Positions 52,045-61,100 of a DNA stretch of 64,000 bases are shown here, in pieces. The notes under the pieces were generated by a model, which was not told the origin of the DNA, searched no databases, and saw nothing but the letters and a program-made list of their open reading frames with translations. Numbering within the stretch: position 1 is the first letter of the stretch; the number at the start of each line of letters is the position of its first letter. The DNA is from Rhizobium lentis. GTDB lineage: Bacteria; Pseudomonadota; Alphaproteobacteria; Rhizobiales; Rhizobiaceae. Made by a program: the position numbers and the translations under genes. The stretch spans positions 124,001-188,000 of the forward strand of contig NZ_CP071456.1 of NCBI RefSeq assembly GCF_017352135.1, written 5' to 3'.

Positions 52045-52925
52045 GCGCGCTTCTCCGGATTGAGACGGCGGGTGACACGGAAATAGGCGAAGCAGAAGAG
52101 CGACAGGAAGATGCAGATCAGGACGGCGCGCGCGGCACCTTCCCCGTATTTCTTCGAGCCGATCGCGGTCTGATAGGTATCGATGATCATCGTAGTGGTC
52201 TCGCCGCTCGGTCCGCCCTGCGTCAGGATCCAGATGATGTCGAACGAGTTGAAGGTGGCGATCAGCGACAGCATCGACATGGTGATGATGGCGGGCACCA
52301 TCAGCGGCAGGGTGATGCGGCGAAAGCGGTACCAGCGGCCGGCGCCGTCGGTCCAGGCTGCTTCATAGAGATCCTTCGGAATGGATTGGATCGCTGCTAG
52401 AAAGTAGATCGTCACCAGCGGCACGCCGATCCACACGTCGGTGATGATCGTCGCCCAGAAGGCGGTGCTTCCATAAGCGAGGAAGGCGACCGGGCCGTCA
52501 ACGAGGCCGAAGCGCTGCAACAAGCCGGATATCATTCCGAACTGGCCGTTATACATCCAGCCCCACATGAAGATGCCGATCGCCATCGGCACGATCCATG
52601 GCGGCATGGTCAGCAGCCGGAACAACGAGCGGCCGGGTACGGCGGCATTCAGCATGCATGCGCCGAACGTGCCGATCACCATTTTCAGCGCGACGGAAAA
52701 GAAGGTCCAGATGAAGGTGCGGATGATGACTTCCGCAAAACGCTCATTGAAGATCTTCTCGTAATTGACCCAGCCGACCCAATTGGTGGTCTTCTTCAGC
52801 GACGCATCGGTGAAGGAGAGAATGAAGGTATCGACGAGGGGATAGGCAACGATGGCAAGAACATAGAGGACGGCCGGAAGAAGGAGGATCCAGGCGAAGA
52901 TGAAGGCGCTTCTTTGGACACTCAT
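52041..52925 (-). CDS. Carbohydrate ABC transporter permease (MalF type)
   Basis: Inner-membrane permease of 294 residues with about six helices. FAWILLLPAVLYVLAIVAYP begins the first helix, and the EAA loop reads DLYEAAWTDGAGRWYRFRRI with TLPLMVPAI following. It heterodimerises with the MalG-type permease, and the two genes overlap by four bases. It follows the oxidoreductase gene by 12 bases. Confidence 0.94.
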   Translation of the reverse strand: MSVQRSAFIFAWILLLPAVLYVLAIVAYPLVDTFILSFTDASLKKTTNWVGWVNYEKIFNERFAEVIIRTFIWTFFSVALKMVIGTFGACMLNAAVPGRSLFRLLTMPPWIVPMAIGIFMWGWMYNGQFGMISGLLQRFGLVDGPVAFLAYGSTAFWATIITDVWIGVPLVTIYFLAAIQSIPKDLYEAAWTDGAGRWYRFRRITLPLMVPAIITMSMLSLIATFNSFDIIWILTQGGPSGETTTMIIDTYQTAIGSKKYGEGAARAVLICIFLSLFCFAYFRVTRRLNPEKRA

Positions 52926-52937
52926 CTTGCCGCTGCC

Positions 52938-54095
52938 TCAAGCCGCTCTTGCGTGGAGGGCTTCGTCGAAGCGGTCCCAGACGGGACGCAGGTCGACGAC
53001 GGTCTTCTTCATCCTTGCTTCGTCCATCGCGAGCGCCAGGATGCCGGCCTCGAGCGCATTCAACGTGGACACGGGAAGTTCAAGTCCGGTGCGCACGCTT
53101 TCGAGCAGATCGCTCGCCATCTGTTCGTCGGCGCCGTAATGCTGGGAGAGCTCGGTGGCGGCATATGTGTTCTCGACGACTTTGCTGCCGGTCAGCTGTT
53201 CGTGGACGTTGAGATAGCCGCGCACGAAATCGCCTTCGGCCATGCCGCGCGAGCCCATGATGGCGAAGCGGCGGAACTGGTCGGGTACGTTCAGATTGGT
53301 GTGGAAGTTCATGCCGACGCCATTGGCATATTCGACGATCGCCACCTGGTAGTCGATGATGTCGGCATCGCTGTCGAAGACCCTGTCGGAACCCATCCAG
53401 CCGCTCGGTTTGCGGTGGAAAAGCTCGAGGTCATTGATGCCTTCGCGCGTCGGGTCATTGGCCGGAATAAAGCTCTTGCGGCCGCCGAAACTGGCGACCC
53501 GCTCCGGCCGCGCGCCGACGACGCCATTGTAAAGGTCGAGGTCGTGGCAGCATTTCTCCAGCATGAAGCTGCCGGAATAGCGCTCGTAGCGGCGCCAATC
53601 ACGCATGAAGAAGGCGCCGTGATAGGGCTCGATATGTTCGGAGGCCTCGATAGACACGATCTGACCGAGCTTGCCCTCGGCCTGGATGGCGCGCAGATCC
53701 TTATAAAGTGGGGAATAGCGCAGCACGAGGCCGACCATCAGCCGCTCGTGGCCGAATTTCGCCATCAGATGAGCAAGCTCGATGCTTTCGGCAATCGTGG
53801 TGACGATCGGTTTTTCACAGAAGACCTTGAGACCGGCCTCGAGCCCGAGCCTGATATGGCCGAGATGCATATGATTGGGGGAGCCGATCATCAGCAGATC
53901 GAGTTTTTCGGAAGCGATGAGCTCTTCCGGCGAACCGTAAGCCTTGCCGGCCGAAATACCCTTTTCCGTCAAACCCGGTAGTCCGGCCGGATTGGGATCC
54001 ACGTAGCCGACAATATCGAAGCTGCTATCGATCGCCTTGAAAACATAGCCGAGATAGCCGAGCCGGAATCCGAGCCCGATGATTCCCACTTTCAT
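52938..54095 (-). CDS. Gfo/Idh/MocA-family oxidoreductase
   Basis: NAD(P)-dependent sugar dehydrogenase-like protein of 385 residues. It begins MKVGIIGLGFRLGYLGYVFK, a variant Rossmann motif, and carries the family EKP signature in FCEKPIVTTIAE. The C-terminal beta-sheet domain has EASEHIEPYHGAFFMRDWRR and KCCHDLDLYN, the metal-free catalytic-type stretch. ATG at 54095 starts at the Rossmann strand; the frame is open to 54185. It leads the operon with the two permeases, binding protein and ATPase, so it probably oxidises or isomerises the imported sugar or inositol-like compound. Confidence 0.92.
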   Translation of the reverse strand: MKVGIIGLGFRLGYLGYVFKAIDSSFDIVGYVDPNPAGLPGLTEKGISAGKAYGSPEELIASEKLDLLMIGSPNHMHLGHIRLGLEAGLKVFCEKPIVTTIAESIELAHLMAKFGHERLMVGLVLRYSPLYKDLRAIQAEGKLGQIVSIEASEHIEPYHGAFFMRDWRRYERYSGSFMLEKCCHDLDLYNGVVGARPERVASFGGRKSFIPANDPTREGINDLELFHRKPSGWMGSDRVFDSDADIIDYQVAIVEYANGVGMNFHTNLNVPDQFRRFAIMGSRGMAEGDFVRGYLNVHEQLTGSKVVENTYAATELSQHYGADEQMASDLLESVRTGLELPVSTLNALEAGILALAMDEARMKKTVVDLRPVWDRFDEALHARAA

Positions 54096-54399
54096 GCCGA
54101 TTAGGTTCCCGATTAAGTAATTTATTTTCTTTAAGTTGGGACAAAAAACGAGGGGCGTCAATAGAAAACGGGTCGCACGAGGCAAGTATGAAATTGATTT
54201 TCATGATTCGTAGGCGACCATAGCTCAACCGGTGCAACCGCCGGAATACGGACGCACTCGCGGGAAGGAGCTATCTTCAAAGCAGGATGCTGACGTCATT
54301 GTTGCGAAGCCGGCAAGCTCACGCAGAACTCGCGAATTGTTGAAACGAGGAGCGAGCCCGGGTGTGTAGGATGGGCGATAACCCGAAGGAGGAGCCATC
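54096..54399. promoter_or_regulatory. Divergent intergenic region before the Gfo/Idh operon and the DLH gene
   Basis: About 300 bases of AT-rich DNA on the left (54100-54200, with TTAAGTAATTTATTTTC-like runs) and more GC-rich DNA on the right hold the promoters of both divergent units. No clear palindromic operator was found. No ORF with gene-like composition is present. Confidence 0.4.
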
Positions 54400-55287
54400 A
54401 TGACCCGCATGACAGCCAAGGATTTCCCGCAGGAACTTCTCGAACTCTACGATTACTATGCGCATGGGAAGATCACTAAGCGCGAGTTTCTCGACCGGGC
54501 GGCCAAATTCACCGTCGGCGGCGTGACCGCAGCCGCCATACTGGCCTCGTTGAGCCCCGATTATGCGCTGGCGACCCAGGTCGAATCCACCGATCCCGAC
54601 ATATCAGGCGAATACATCACCTATCCCTCGCCCAAAGGAAATGGCGATGTTCGCGGCTATCTCGTCCGCCCCGCAAAGGCCGCCGGCAAGGTCGCCGGTG
54701 TGGTGATTGTGCATGAGAACCGAGGTCTGAACCCCTATATCGAGGATGTGGCTCGGCGCGTTGCAAAGGCGGGTTTCGTAGCACTTGCCCCGGATGGCCT
54801 CACCTCGGTCGGCGGCTATCCTGGCAATGACGAAAAGGGACGGGAACTCCAGCAGAAAGTCGATCCGGAAAAGCTGATGAACGACTTTTTCGCGGCGGTC
54901 GAGTTCTTGATGAAGAGCGACCTGACCACTGGCAAAGTCGGCATCACCGGCTTCTGCTACGGCGGCGGCGTCGCCAACGCCGCGGCGGTCGCCTATCCCG
55001 AACTTGCCGCAGCCGTGACTTTCTACGGCAGGCAGCCGCGCGCCGAAGACGTGCCGAAGATCAAGGCGCCATTGCTTCTCCACTATGCCGGACTGGACAA
55101 GGGGGTCAATGAAGGCTGGCCGGCCTATGAAGCTGCGCTGAAATCGGCGGGAAAAACCTATGAGGCCTATATCTACCCCGACGTCAATCACGGCTTTCAT
55201 AATGACACCACACCGCGTTACGACGAAGCGGCAGCCAAGCTCGCCTGGCAGCGAACGGTCGACTGGTTTACCAAATACCTCGCCTGA
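54400..55287 (+). CDS. Dienelactone hydrolase-family protein
   Basis: Alpha/beta-hydrolase of 295 residues in the carboxymethylenebutenolidase (DLH) family. The nucleophile is Cys in [13 protein letters not shown], with the acid in [10 protein letters not shown] and the His in [10 protein letters not shown]. The N-terminal 60 residues ([20 protein letters not shown], a hydrophobic stretch, then LATQVES) resemble a Tat signal but with KR instead of RR. ATG at 54400 follows gaaggaggagccatc. The family includes the YghX type. The physiological ester is unknown. Confidence 0.9.
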   Translation: MTRMTAKDFPQELLELYDYYAHGKITKREFLDRAAKFTVGGVTAAAILASLSPDYALATQVESTDPDISGEYITYPSPKGNGDVRGYLVRPAKAAGKVAGVVIVHENRGLNPYIEDVARRVAKAGFVALAPDGLTSVGGYPGNDEKGRELQQKVDPEKLMNDFFAAVEFLMKSDLTTGKVGITGFCYGGGVANAAAVAYPELAAAVTFYGRQPRAEDVPKIKAPLLLHYAGLDKGVNEGWPAYEAALKSAGKTYEAYIYPDVNHGFHNDTTPRYDEAAAKLAWQRTVDWFTKYLA

Positions 55288-55305
55288 GAATGCAGTAACC
55301 TGAGG

Positions 55306-55326
55306 CGGCGGGAGTCATCCCCGCCG
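55306..55326. terminator. Hairpin between convergent DLH and DUF606 genes
   Basis: Arms CGGCGGG and CCCGCCG with a seven-base loop sit between the two convergent stops (55287 and 55347). There is no T run, so termination is uncertain. Confidence 0.45.
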
Positions 55327-55346
55327 GCTATCAAATGTCGTGACGG

Positions 55347-55784
55347 CTATTGCGAACGGTCGATCTTGCGTCTTCCCCGACTGATCATCATTCCGCCGAC
55401 GATGAGAACAATACCGCCCGCATTCGCCCAGAACGACGCCGGGACGGCGCTGACATAGTCAAACGCAACCCCCGTGACCATCTGCCCGCCGATGATCAGC
55501 AGAGCCGAGTTGACCGCACCGATCCGCGCAATTGCCCAACTGCCTGCGGCCACGAAGATAACGCCGATGGGACCACCCAAGTAGGCATACCAGGGCGCCT
55601 CTGCGGCGCCCGCAGGGAGCAGGCCCCCGATGAAGAGGCCGAGGCCGGTGAGTGCGGCAAACCCCACCGCGTGATTCCAGAAGGACGCGATCAGCGGCGT
55701 CGTGGATATGCTCAACCGCCCATTGAGCTGGCGGCTGAGGCCGACGAGCACGCCGCCCAGACTTGCGAGGAGAATGAAGAACAT
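55347..55784 (-). CDS. DUF606/YdcZ-type membrane protein, second subunit
   Basis: Five-helix membrane protein of 145 residues, half-size relative of EamA transporters (DUF606). It reads FFILLASLGGVLVGLSRQLNG, then IASFWNHAVGFAALTGLGLF and LGGPIGVIFVAAGSWAIARI. ATG at 55784 overlaps the stop of the upstream paralogue by one base (TGATG) and has a site gcgaggtgcagcgtg. The open frame to 56426 is not coding. It likely pairs with the neighbour to form one transporter. Confidence 0.85.
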   Translation of the reverse strand: MFFILLASLGGVLVGLSRQLNGRLSISTTPLIASFWNHAVGFAALTGLGLFIGGLLPAGAAEAPWYAYLGGPIGVIFVAAGSWAIARIGAVNSALLIIGGQMVTGVAFDYVSAVPASFWANAGGIVLIVGGMMISRGRRKIDRSQ

Positions 55785-56269
55785 CACGCTGCACCTCGCC
55801 CGAACAATATGATGAGTGCCGCCCCCGCAACGACCAAGCCGAGCGCAGCGATGTCGCGTCTGTCGGGACGTCGCATTGGCAGGCCGAACAGCCCCCAACT
55901 GTCGGCCGCGACGCTGAAGACGACCTGGCCCGCCAATCCCAAAGCCAAGGTGCCGGAGAGTCCGAGCGGTGAGTTGACCGCGGTCGAGGTCAGCATGACC
56001 GTTGCCGCGCCGGAGATTCCGCCGAAATAGGCCCATAAAGGAGCATGCAGGCCTTTTTCCGTCTTTGGCCGGCGTCGCCGGTGGACCAGCAGGAGAAGTA
56101 TGACGGCTGCGATAATGCCCGTGCCGTGCGCGCTCCAGGAAGAAAACAGCGGATTCCCGTACCGTGCCAGCTCGCCATTGAGGTGCACCATAAACGTCAG
56201 GAGCCCACCGGTGGCAAAAGCGCCGGCGAAATAGATCGGATGCGGATTTCGTGCGGCTTCGATGGTCAT
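55784..56269 (-). CDS. DUF606/YdcZ-type membrane protein, first subunit
   Basis: Paralogous DUF606 membrane protein of 161 residues with about five helices (IYFAGAFATGGLLTFMVHLN, GIIAAVILLLLVHRRRR, GQVVFSVAADSWGLFGLPMR). Adjacent half-size DUF606 genes are known to come in pairs that act together, presumably as a heterodimer of the drug/metabolite transporter type. It overlaps the second gene by one base. Substrate unknown. Confidence 0.85.
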   Translation of the reverse strand: MTIEAARNPHPIYFAGAFATGGLLTFMVHLNGELARYGNPLFSSWSAHGTGIIAAVILLLLVHRRRRPKTEKGLHAPLWAYFGGISGAATVMLTSTAVNSPLGLSGTLALGLAGQVVFSVAADSWGLFGLPMRRPDRRDIAALGLVVAGAALIILFGRGAA

Positions 56270-56478
56270 TGGAGATCCCGTTAGAGAATCGATTGCGGCG
56301 GATGTTTTTCACATTGCCACTAAGGCCATTCATCGGCATTTTCAGCAAGGTGATGACCAGGCTCGTCCACCAGTCGGCGTCGTCCGCGGGGTATCGTGAC
56401 TGATTTGTCGCGGCAGGAAATCTCACGCCTTTGCAACGGGGCCCGTGTCGTCACGGCCTGGCAAGCATGGAGGATGCG

Positions 56479-57288
56479 ATGCTGCTCAAAGGCGAACGAA
56501 CATTCGTGGTGCGGGATGCGGGAGGTTTCGTCGCGCACGTCAATATGCCCGGATGGGTAAAGCCGAAACCAAGCGACCACGGCCACGGCCCGCTTGCCAT
56601 GGTCGTCGAATCCATTCTTGCCCCCGGCCGGCAGATCGCGATGCACGAGCACAGAAACGACGAGATCGTCTCCTGGGTGCCGGAAGGCGTGATGCGTCAC
56701 GACGACCGGGCCACCGGCCGACTGCTGATCGACCGCGACCATCTGATGGTGATGAATGCCGGAACCGGCTTCTGGCATTCCGAGGAGACGCTCGCAACAG
56801 ATCCGCCTCTGCGCATGCTGCAGATTCTTATTCGCCCGCGTGCGATCGATCTGGAGCCGATAATTCAATACGGCCCGATCCCTGCGGTCGCGGCGAACGT
56901 CTGGCGACATCTCGTCGGCCCGGAAGGCGAGGGCGCCCCTTTTTATGTCCGTAGCGCCCTAGACATGTTCGACATTCGCCTGGAGGCGGGCGCGCGGGTG
57001 GAATTCCCGCGGAAGCAAGAAAGGGATCTCTATTTTTGTGTCTTCAGCGGCTCGGTTGTCGTCGCCGGGCAAAGCTTTATCGAAGGCGAGCAGGGACTGC
57101 AGCTGCCGGATGACAGGCTCGACGTCGAGGCCAAGGATCAAAGCGCGTTGATCGCGTTTCTTCTCGATGCGAACGCACCGGTCGCCAGGCAGGGGACCGT
57201 CGGCGACCACAAGAAGATCCCGCCGGCCATCGTCATCAGGGCGTTTCTGAAATGGAGGAAATTTCGGTTGTGGCGGCGTGCTTCCTAA
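56479..57288 (+). CDS. Pirin-like bicupin protein
   Basis: Pirin-family protein of 269 residues. The N-terminal cupin has HGPLAMVVESILAPGRQIAM with metal-binding HEHRNDEIVSWVPEG, typical of pirins. The C-terminal half has AGARVEFPRKQERDLYFCVF. Pirins act as quercetinases or redox-sensing regulators. ATG at 56479 has the ribosome site ggaggatgcg (made by the upstream Met codon region); the frame opens to 56431. No operon partner is obvious. Confidence 0.85.
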   Translation: MLLKGERTFVVRDAGGFVAHVNMPGWVKPKPSDHGHGPLAMVVESILAPGRQIAMHEHRNDEIVSWVPEGVMRHDDRATGRLLIDRDHLMVMNAGTGFWHSEETLATDPPLRMLQILIRPRAIDLEPIIQYGPIPAVAANVWRHLVGPEGEGAPFYVRSALDMFDIRLEAGARVEFPRKQERDLYFCVFSGSVVVAGQSFIEGEQGLQLPDDRLDVEAKDQSALIAFLLDANAPVARQGTVGDHKKIPPAIVIRAFLKWRKFRLWRRAS

Positions 57289-57414
57289 AGCGCGCCTCTT
57301 TCGACGGCTGCGATCCAGCCGGAACAGTGATTATCACAAGTCGCTTCCGCTTTTAGCAATTGTGCGGTAGCCTGTGCTTTCGTTCACATCGAGCGAAGTT
57401 TTTTCGCTGCGACC

Positions 57415-57439
57415 AAAATCGCCGAAAATGGCGATTTTT
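57415..57439. terminator. Terminator-like hairpin downstream of the pirin gene
   Basis: Arms AAAATCGCC and GGCGATTTT around a six-base loop are followed by one more T. A second small hairpin AGCGAA/TTCGCT lies at about 57392-57408. They are about 130 bases after the pirin stop and could end its mRNA. Confidence 0.5.
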
Positions 57440-57560
57440 CGACCGTCCGGAGTTTCGGAACAGTTCCCGTCAGCCGTGATAAGGCAAAAAATGCGATGTG
57501 AACGGAACAATAATGTCTGCACTTGGGTTTCGAACCTCAGCGTTCAAAAGGAGGAGCATT

Positions 57561-57779
57561 ATGCCTACGGTTGCTGCGACGCCCATCACTCCGCCGGATC
57601 AGCACGTTGTCACCGCCCGCGAGGCCATCGAGCCGTTGTATGAGAAGCTCGAACTTCAAACTGAATCGCTGGTCCTGTCAGCGGCGCTGGAAGCGGGATG
57701 GTCTCCGGACGAGGCAACGGAAGCACTGGCGGCGCTCAGACTACAGGACGCGCTGTCCACCCTCGGACGAACTGTCTAG
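57561..57779 (+). CDS. Small conserved hypothetical protein
   Basis: Protein of 72 residues with one likely helical core (REAIEPLYEKLELQTESLVL, then AALEAGWSPDEATEALAALR). ATG at 57561 has a very strong site aaaaggaggagcatt. The frame is open to 57498. No membrane segment or known motif. It lies before the convergent bgsA end. The strong ribosome site and composition favour a real gene; its function is unknown. Confidence 0.7.
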   Translation: MPTVAATPITPPDQHVVTAREAIEPLYEKLELQTESLVLSAALEAGWSPDEATEALAALRLQDALSTLGRTV

Positions 57780-57858
57780 CCCATCGTTTTCGAGACATCC
57801 GAGAGGTCGGGTGATGGCTGGTGCCCATCGACCGGTGGACGCGTTCTTATGAGCCGGG

Positions 57859-59853
57859 CTACAACGTGCGCGTTCGCCCGAAAGACCGCAACAACAGATT
57901 GAGAGAGACGGCAACCTTGTCGATGTCGCGAATGTCCCGCGAATATTGACCGGTGTAGAGTTTTACAATCAAGCGGTCACGGGCAGAGCCGCTGAGTTCG
58001 AAATACAAATGCAGGTAATAGGCTTGCTTGTCGCCGCTGCGACTTACGCTCTTTCGTCGTTGCGTGACCTGTCCGAGTTCCGCTTTGAACGGGGCGAAGC
58101 CGGGGAGTTTCAGCATGACCGATTTGGATTGAAATCGAACCGTGGTGGGGACCGCAACGACGGCCTTGTCCAGTGCCAGACTGACGACTTGGCCGGGGAC
58201 ATCGTCTACTACAGCGGGTTCATCGAGCTTGAACGCATGAAACAGGCGCCGGGGCTTTTCAAAGCAGATGAGTGACGCGATGAGCAGGACGACGATATTG
58301 ATACCTGACCACCAGGCCGCAACCGGTGAAAACTGGCCTTGTACATGCGACGTCTCCGGTACGACGTTGACCAGCAGACCAAGCACGGTGATCGCGATCA
58401 AGCTTGCGATCCAGGCAAAGCTGTAGCGGTCGAACTGGTTCAGCTCGTTGCCACTGCCCTTTGGCGTCACCCGGAACGGCTTGCCAAATGGTCTCACCAG
58501 GCTGGAGACGACGGTGGGCAACATGCGGAATGTCGCAAAGGTCCCGACTGCGCTTGATACCACGGGCAGATAGCGGGTCGGCGTGATCCACAGCATAAGC
58601 AGAAAATACGCCGCCAGCAGCGGCACCTGATGAGACACATAATCGGCTATGTCGGTGAAATAGAGCGGGAGCAGGCCGAACCAGAGATAGACGATGGGGA
58701 CGAACAATATCATGAAGCGGACCAGGTACTGCACCAGCCAGGACGCTGGCAGGAACATGATCCGTTGAAAGAGCGTCAATCCAGGGCCGCGCAGCGGGCC
58801 ATTATACAGGTAAAGGGTTTGAATACCCCCCTGACACCACCGTTCGCGCTGCACAAAATAACCGGTCAGGTTTTCGGCGGCCAATCCCATCGATAGCCGT
58901 TCGTTCAGGTAGCGGGTCTTGTAGCCTTTATTGAGCATCGAAAGAGTTGTCAGCAGGTCTTCTGTGATCGACTCCGTCGGAAACCCGCCGATCGCGTCGA
59001 CGGCCTTGCGGCGGGCAATCGAGCATGACCCGCAGCAGAAACTGACGTCCCAGGCGTCTCGGCTGGGCGCGATCTCATCGAAGAACAAGCGCTGCTCGTC
59101 CGGCCAGATGTTCTCCAGGCCCAGGTTTGATTGCACCGGATCGACGTTGAAGAAATGTTGAGGCGTCTGAACGATGCCGATGCTTTCGTCGGAAAAGAAG
59201 GGCAGCGTTCGGCGAAGGAAATGCCGATAGGGAACGAAATCGGCGTCGAAGATCGCGATAAATTCGCCCGAGCTGACCTTCAGCCCATTGTTCATATTGC
59301 CAGCTTTGGCATGACTGTTATCGCCGCGCGTGACGTGGATGACGTTCTTTTCTTCGCAATAGGCCTTCAGCCAATCCCGGCGTTGATCGTCAAGCACATA
59401 CACATTCAGTTTGTCGGGAGGATAATCCAGCGACCGGGCGCCGATGATGGTTCGCTCGAGCACGTCGAGCGGCTCGTTGTAGGTTGGAATGAAAACATCG
59501 ACCGTCGGCAGTTCGCGCTTGTCGCGCGCAAAGAAACCACGAGCCAACCTGTCGGCTTCTGCGCTCCGGTCGACGTAGCGGCTCATCAATACCAGAAAAA
59601 GGATGACCTCGACGAACGCCAGAATCTCGACGAAGAACAGCATCCAGACCCAGTAGAAACTCGCACCATCGTTGGGATAGGGAAGCACTGTCTCCGTCAA
59701 GCGCCAAAACATGTATCGCAATGCGACTGCCGCGACAAAGGCGCAGGTCACCGCCCGTGTCCAGGTGCGACGGCGCGACCAATTGAATGGCCCCAGGAAA
59801 AAGAAGGCCAGAACGACAAAGGTCGGAACGAGCGCTACAAGATACTGAACCAC
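57859..59853 (-). CDS. bgsA: Beta-glucan synthase of the BgsA/CrdS (GT2) type
   Basis: Membrane glycosyltransferase of 664 residues. Helices near 5-23, 35-50 and 68-92 precede the GT2 domain, which has the catalytic set DD (155-156, VLDDQRRDW), DAD (203-205), TED (297-299) and QRERW (335-339). Later helices follow, and a C-terminal beta-rich domain of about 100 residues lacks a PilZ RxxxR motif. The layout matches CrdS curdlan synthase and BgsA of Sinorhizobium, which makes a mixed-linkage (1,3)(1,4)-beta-glucan under c-di-GMP control. It overlaps the upstream HlyD-like gene by 19 bases, as bgsB-bgsA. The exact polymer is inferred. Confidence 0.88.
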   Translation of the reverse strand: MVQYLVALVPTFVVLAFFFLGPFNWSRRRTWTRAVTCAFVAAVALRYMFWRLTETVLPYPNDGASFYWVWMLFFVEILAFVEVILFLVLMSRYVDRSAEADRLARGFFARDKRELPTVDVFIPTYNEPLDVLERTIIGARSLDYPPDKLNVYVLDDQRRDWLKAYCEEKNVIHVTRGDNSHAKAGNMNNGLKVSSGEFIAIFDADFVPYRHFLRRTLPFFSDESIGIVQTPQHFFNVDPVQSNLGLENIWPDEQRLFFDEIAPSRDAWDVSFCCGSCSIARRKAVDAIGGFPTESITEDLLTTLSMLNKGYKTRYLNERLSMGLAAENLTGYFVQRERWCQGGIQTLYLYNGPLRGPGLTLFQRIMFLPASWLVQYLVRFMILFVPIVYLWFGLLPLYFTDIADYVSHQVPLLAAYFLLMLWITPTRYLPVVSSAVGTFATFRMLPTVVSSLVRPFGKPFRVTPKGSGNELNQFDRYSFAWIASLIAITVLGLLVNVVPETSHVQGQFSPVAAWWSGINIVVLLIASLICFEKPRRLFHAFKLDEPAVVDDVPGQVVSLALDKAVVAVPTTVRFQSKSVMLKLPGFAPFKAELGQVTQRRKSVSRSGDKQAYYLHLYFELSGSARDRLIVKLYTGQYSRDIRDIDKVAVSLNLLLRSFGRTRTL

Positions 59854-61100
59854 AGGTTTTTGACCCAGTTGGACACGTCGATGCCGCGCTTGGAAAATCG
59901 TACCTGCACTGTGCGCCCCACTTGGCAGGAGTTCGCAAAGTCGTCGTTCATGAAGGATGGATCAAGGCGAACCCGAATGCGCGCATTGCGCGTCGTCGAC
60001 GGCGGCAAACTGGCGGCAAAGGAATCGAACTCGACCGAAGCCGAACTGCCTCTGGCAGAAATGACCGTGCCCTTGAAGACATCGCTGCGGCCGAACAAGC
60101 GCACCTGCGCGACAAGTCCCGGATAGATCTCGTCATAGTTGACCTCGGGAACAAGGATATCCACAAACAGCTCCCGACAGTCGAGCAGGCGCATCAGCTC
60201 GTCGTTCAGCACGACGTTTGAACCATTGACGATACTCCTGGTCCAAACAACGCCGTCGAACGGGGCTATTGCGGTCGCGGATTCAAGGCTGCTGACGCGA
60301 TTGGCCTCTTTGACCAGCTGCTTTTGAACTTCGGTCGCTCGTGTCTCATTTTCCGCTATGCGTGAGTTCAAGTCGTTGATGCGAACGATGACCTCGTCTT
60401 CGCGCTGTCGCGAATAAGGCACGTCATTCTGTCCGTCGCCGAAGACAAAGATACCCTGGCGGACCGCATTGAGCCTTTGTTGCAGTTGATCGACCGTCAG
60501 ATTGCTGATTTCCACCTCGCCGCCGGTCGCAGCGCCCGCGGCACGCGCGGCCTCAACCAGCTTCTGCGTCAGAATGCCTTTTGACTCGAGCTGCATCCGG
60601 CGGCTCAAATCGACCTGCGCGACCAGATCCTGAGCTTGCGACACTTCCACTTTCTTCCGCAGGATTTCGACTTCGCGTTCGAGATTGGCAATGGTGGTCT
60701 GCCTGTATACTTCCAATCTGGCAGACAATTCCTCGCGAAGCGCGGAAAGTTCCTCCCGCTCCTTTTTAAGTGCCGCAACGCGGTCGAGCGCCGTATTTCG
60801 ATCTGCCTCGAGCGACGCGAGGATGGCGCGATTGACGCGCGTATTTCTGATTTCTGCCAGGGATTGTCCCGCTTTGACCGGGCTGCCGACCTTGAGGGGT
60901 TCTGCCGCAATCGTGCCGTCGATCGGGGCATTAACGACCGCAAACCGCGCATTGACCGTGCCATCAAGGCTCGTAAAGCCGGTAATCGTCGGCAATGAAA
61001 TGACGGTCACGAGTGCCAGCAGAAGCAGGCCGACAACGATGCGTGTGATGCGATGGTTCCAGATCATCTTGGCATCCGAAGGTATCGCTTCTGCGGACAT
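59835..61100 (-). CDS. bgsB: HlyD-type membrane fusion protein (BgsB-like)
   Basis: Periplasmic adaptor of about 421 residues with one N-terminal membrane anchor (VVGLLLLALVTVISLPTITG). A lipoyl/biotinyl-like domain (PIDGTIAAEPLKVGSPVKAG) is split by a long coiled coil (about 100-260, charged E/R/Q-rich) and closes with IAPFDGVVWTRSIVNGS. A beta-barrel end precedes the stop. It is predicted to help export of the beta-glucan made by BgsA, whose start it overlaps by 19 bases. ATG at 61100 (MSAEAIPSDAK) is chosen; MPARWGR at 61121 is also possible and the frame is open to 61244. Confidence 0.87.
   Translation of the reverse strand: MSAEAIPSDAKMIWNHRITRIVVGLLLLALVTVISLPTITGFTSLDGTVNARFAVVNAPIDGTIAAEPLKVGSPVKAGQSLAEIRNTRVNRAILASLEADRNTALDRVAALKKEREELSALREELSARLEVYRQTTIANLEREVEILRKKVEVSQAQDLVAQVDLSRRMQLESKGILTQKLVEAARAAGAATGGEVEISNLTVDQLQQRLNAVRQGIFVFGDGQNDVPYSRQREDEVIVRINDLNSRIAENETRATEVQKQLVKEANRVSSLESATAIAPFDGVVWTRSIVNGSNVVLNDELMRLLDCRELFVDILVPEVNYDEIYPGLVAQVRLFGRSDVFKGTVISARGSSASVEFDSFAASLPPSTTRNARIRVRLDPSFMNDDFANSCQVGRTVQVRFSKRGIDVSNWVKNLWFSIL

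Noticed and set aside
54215..54245. A tRNA-like stretch near ATAGCTCAACCGG
   Set aside because: No cloverleaf or T-loop GGTTCGAATCC can be formed around it; no tRNA was supported anywhere in the window.
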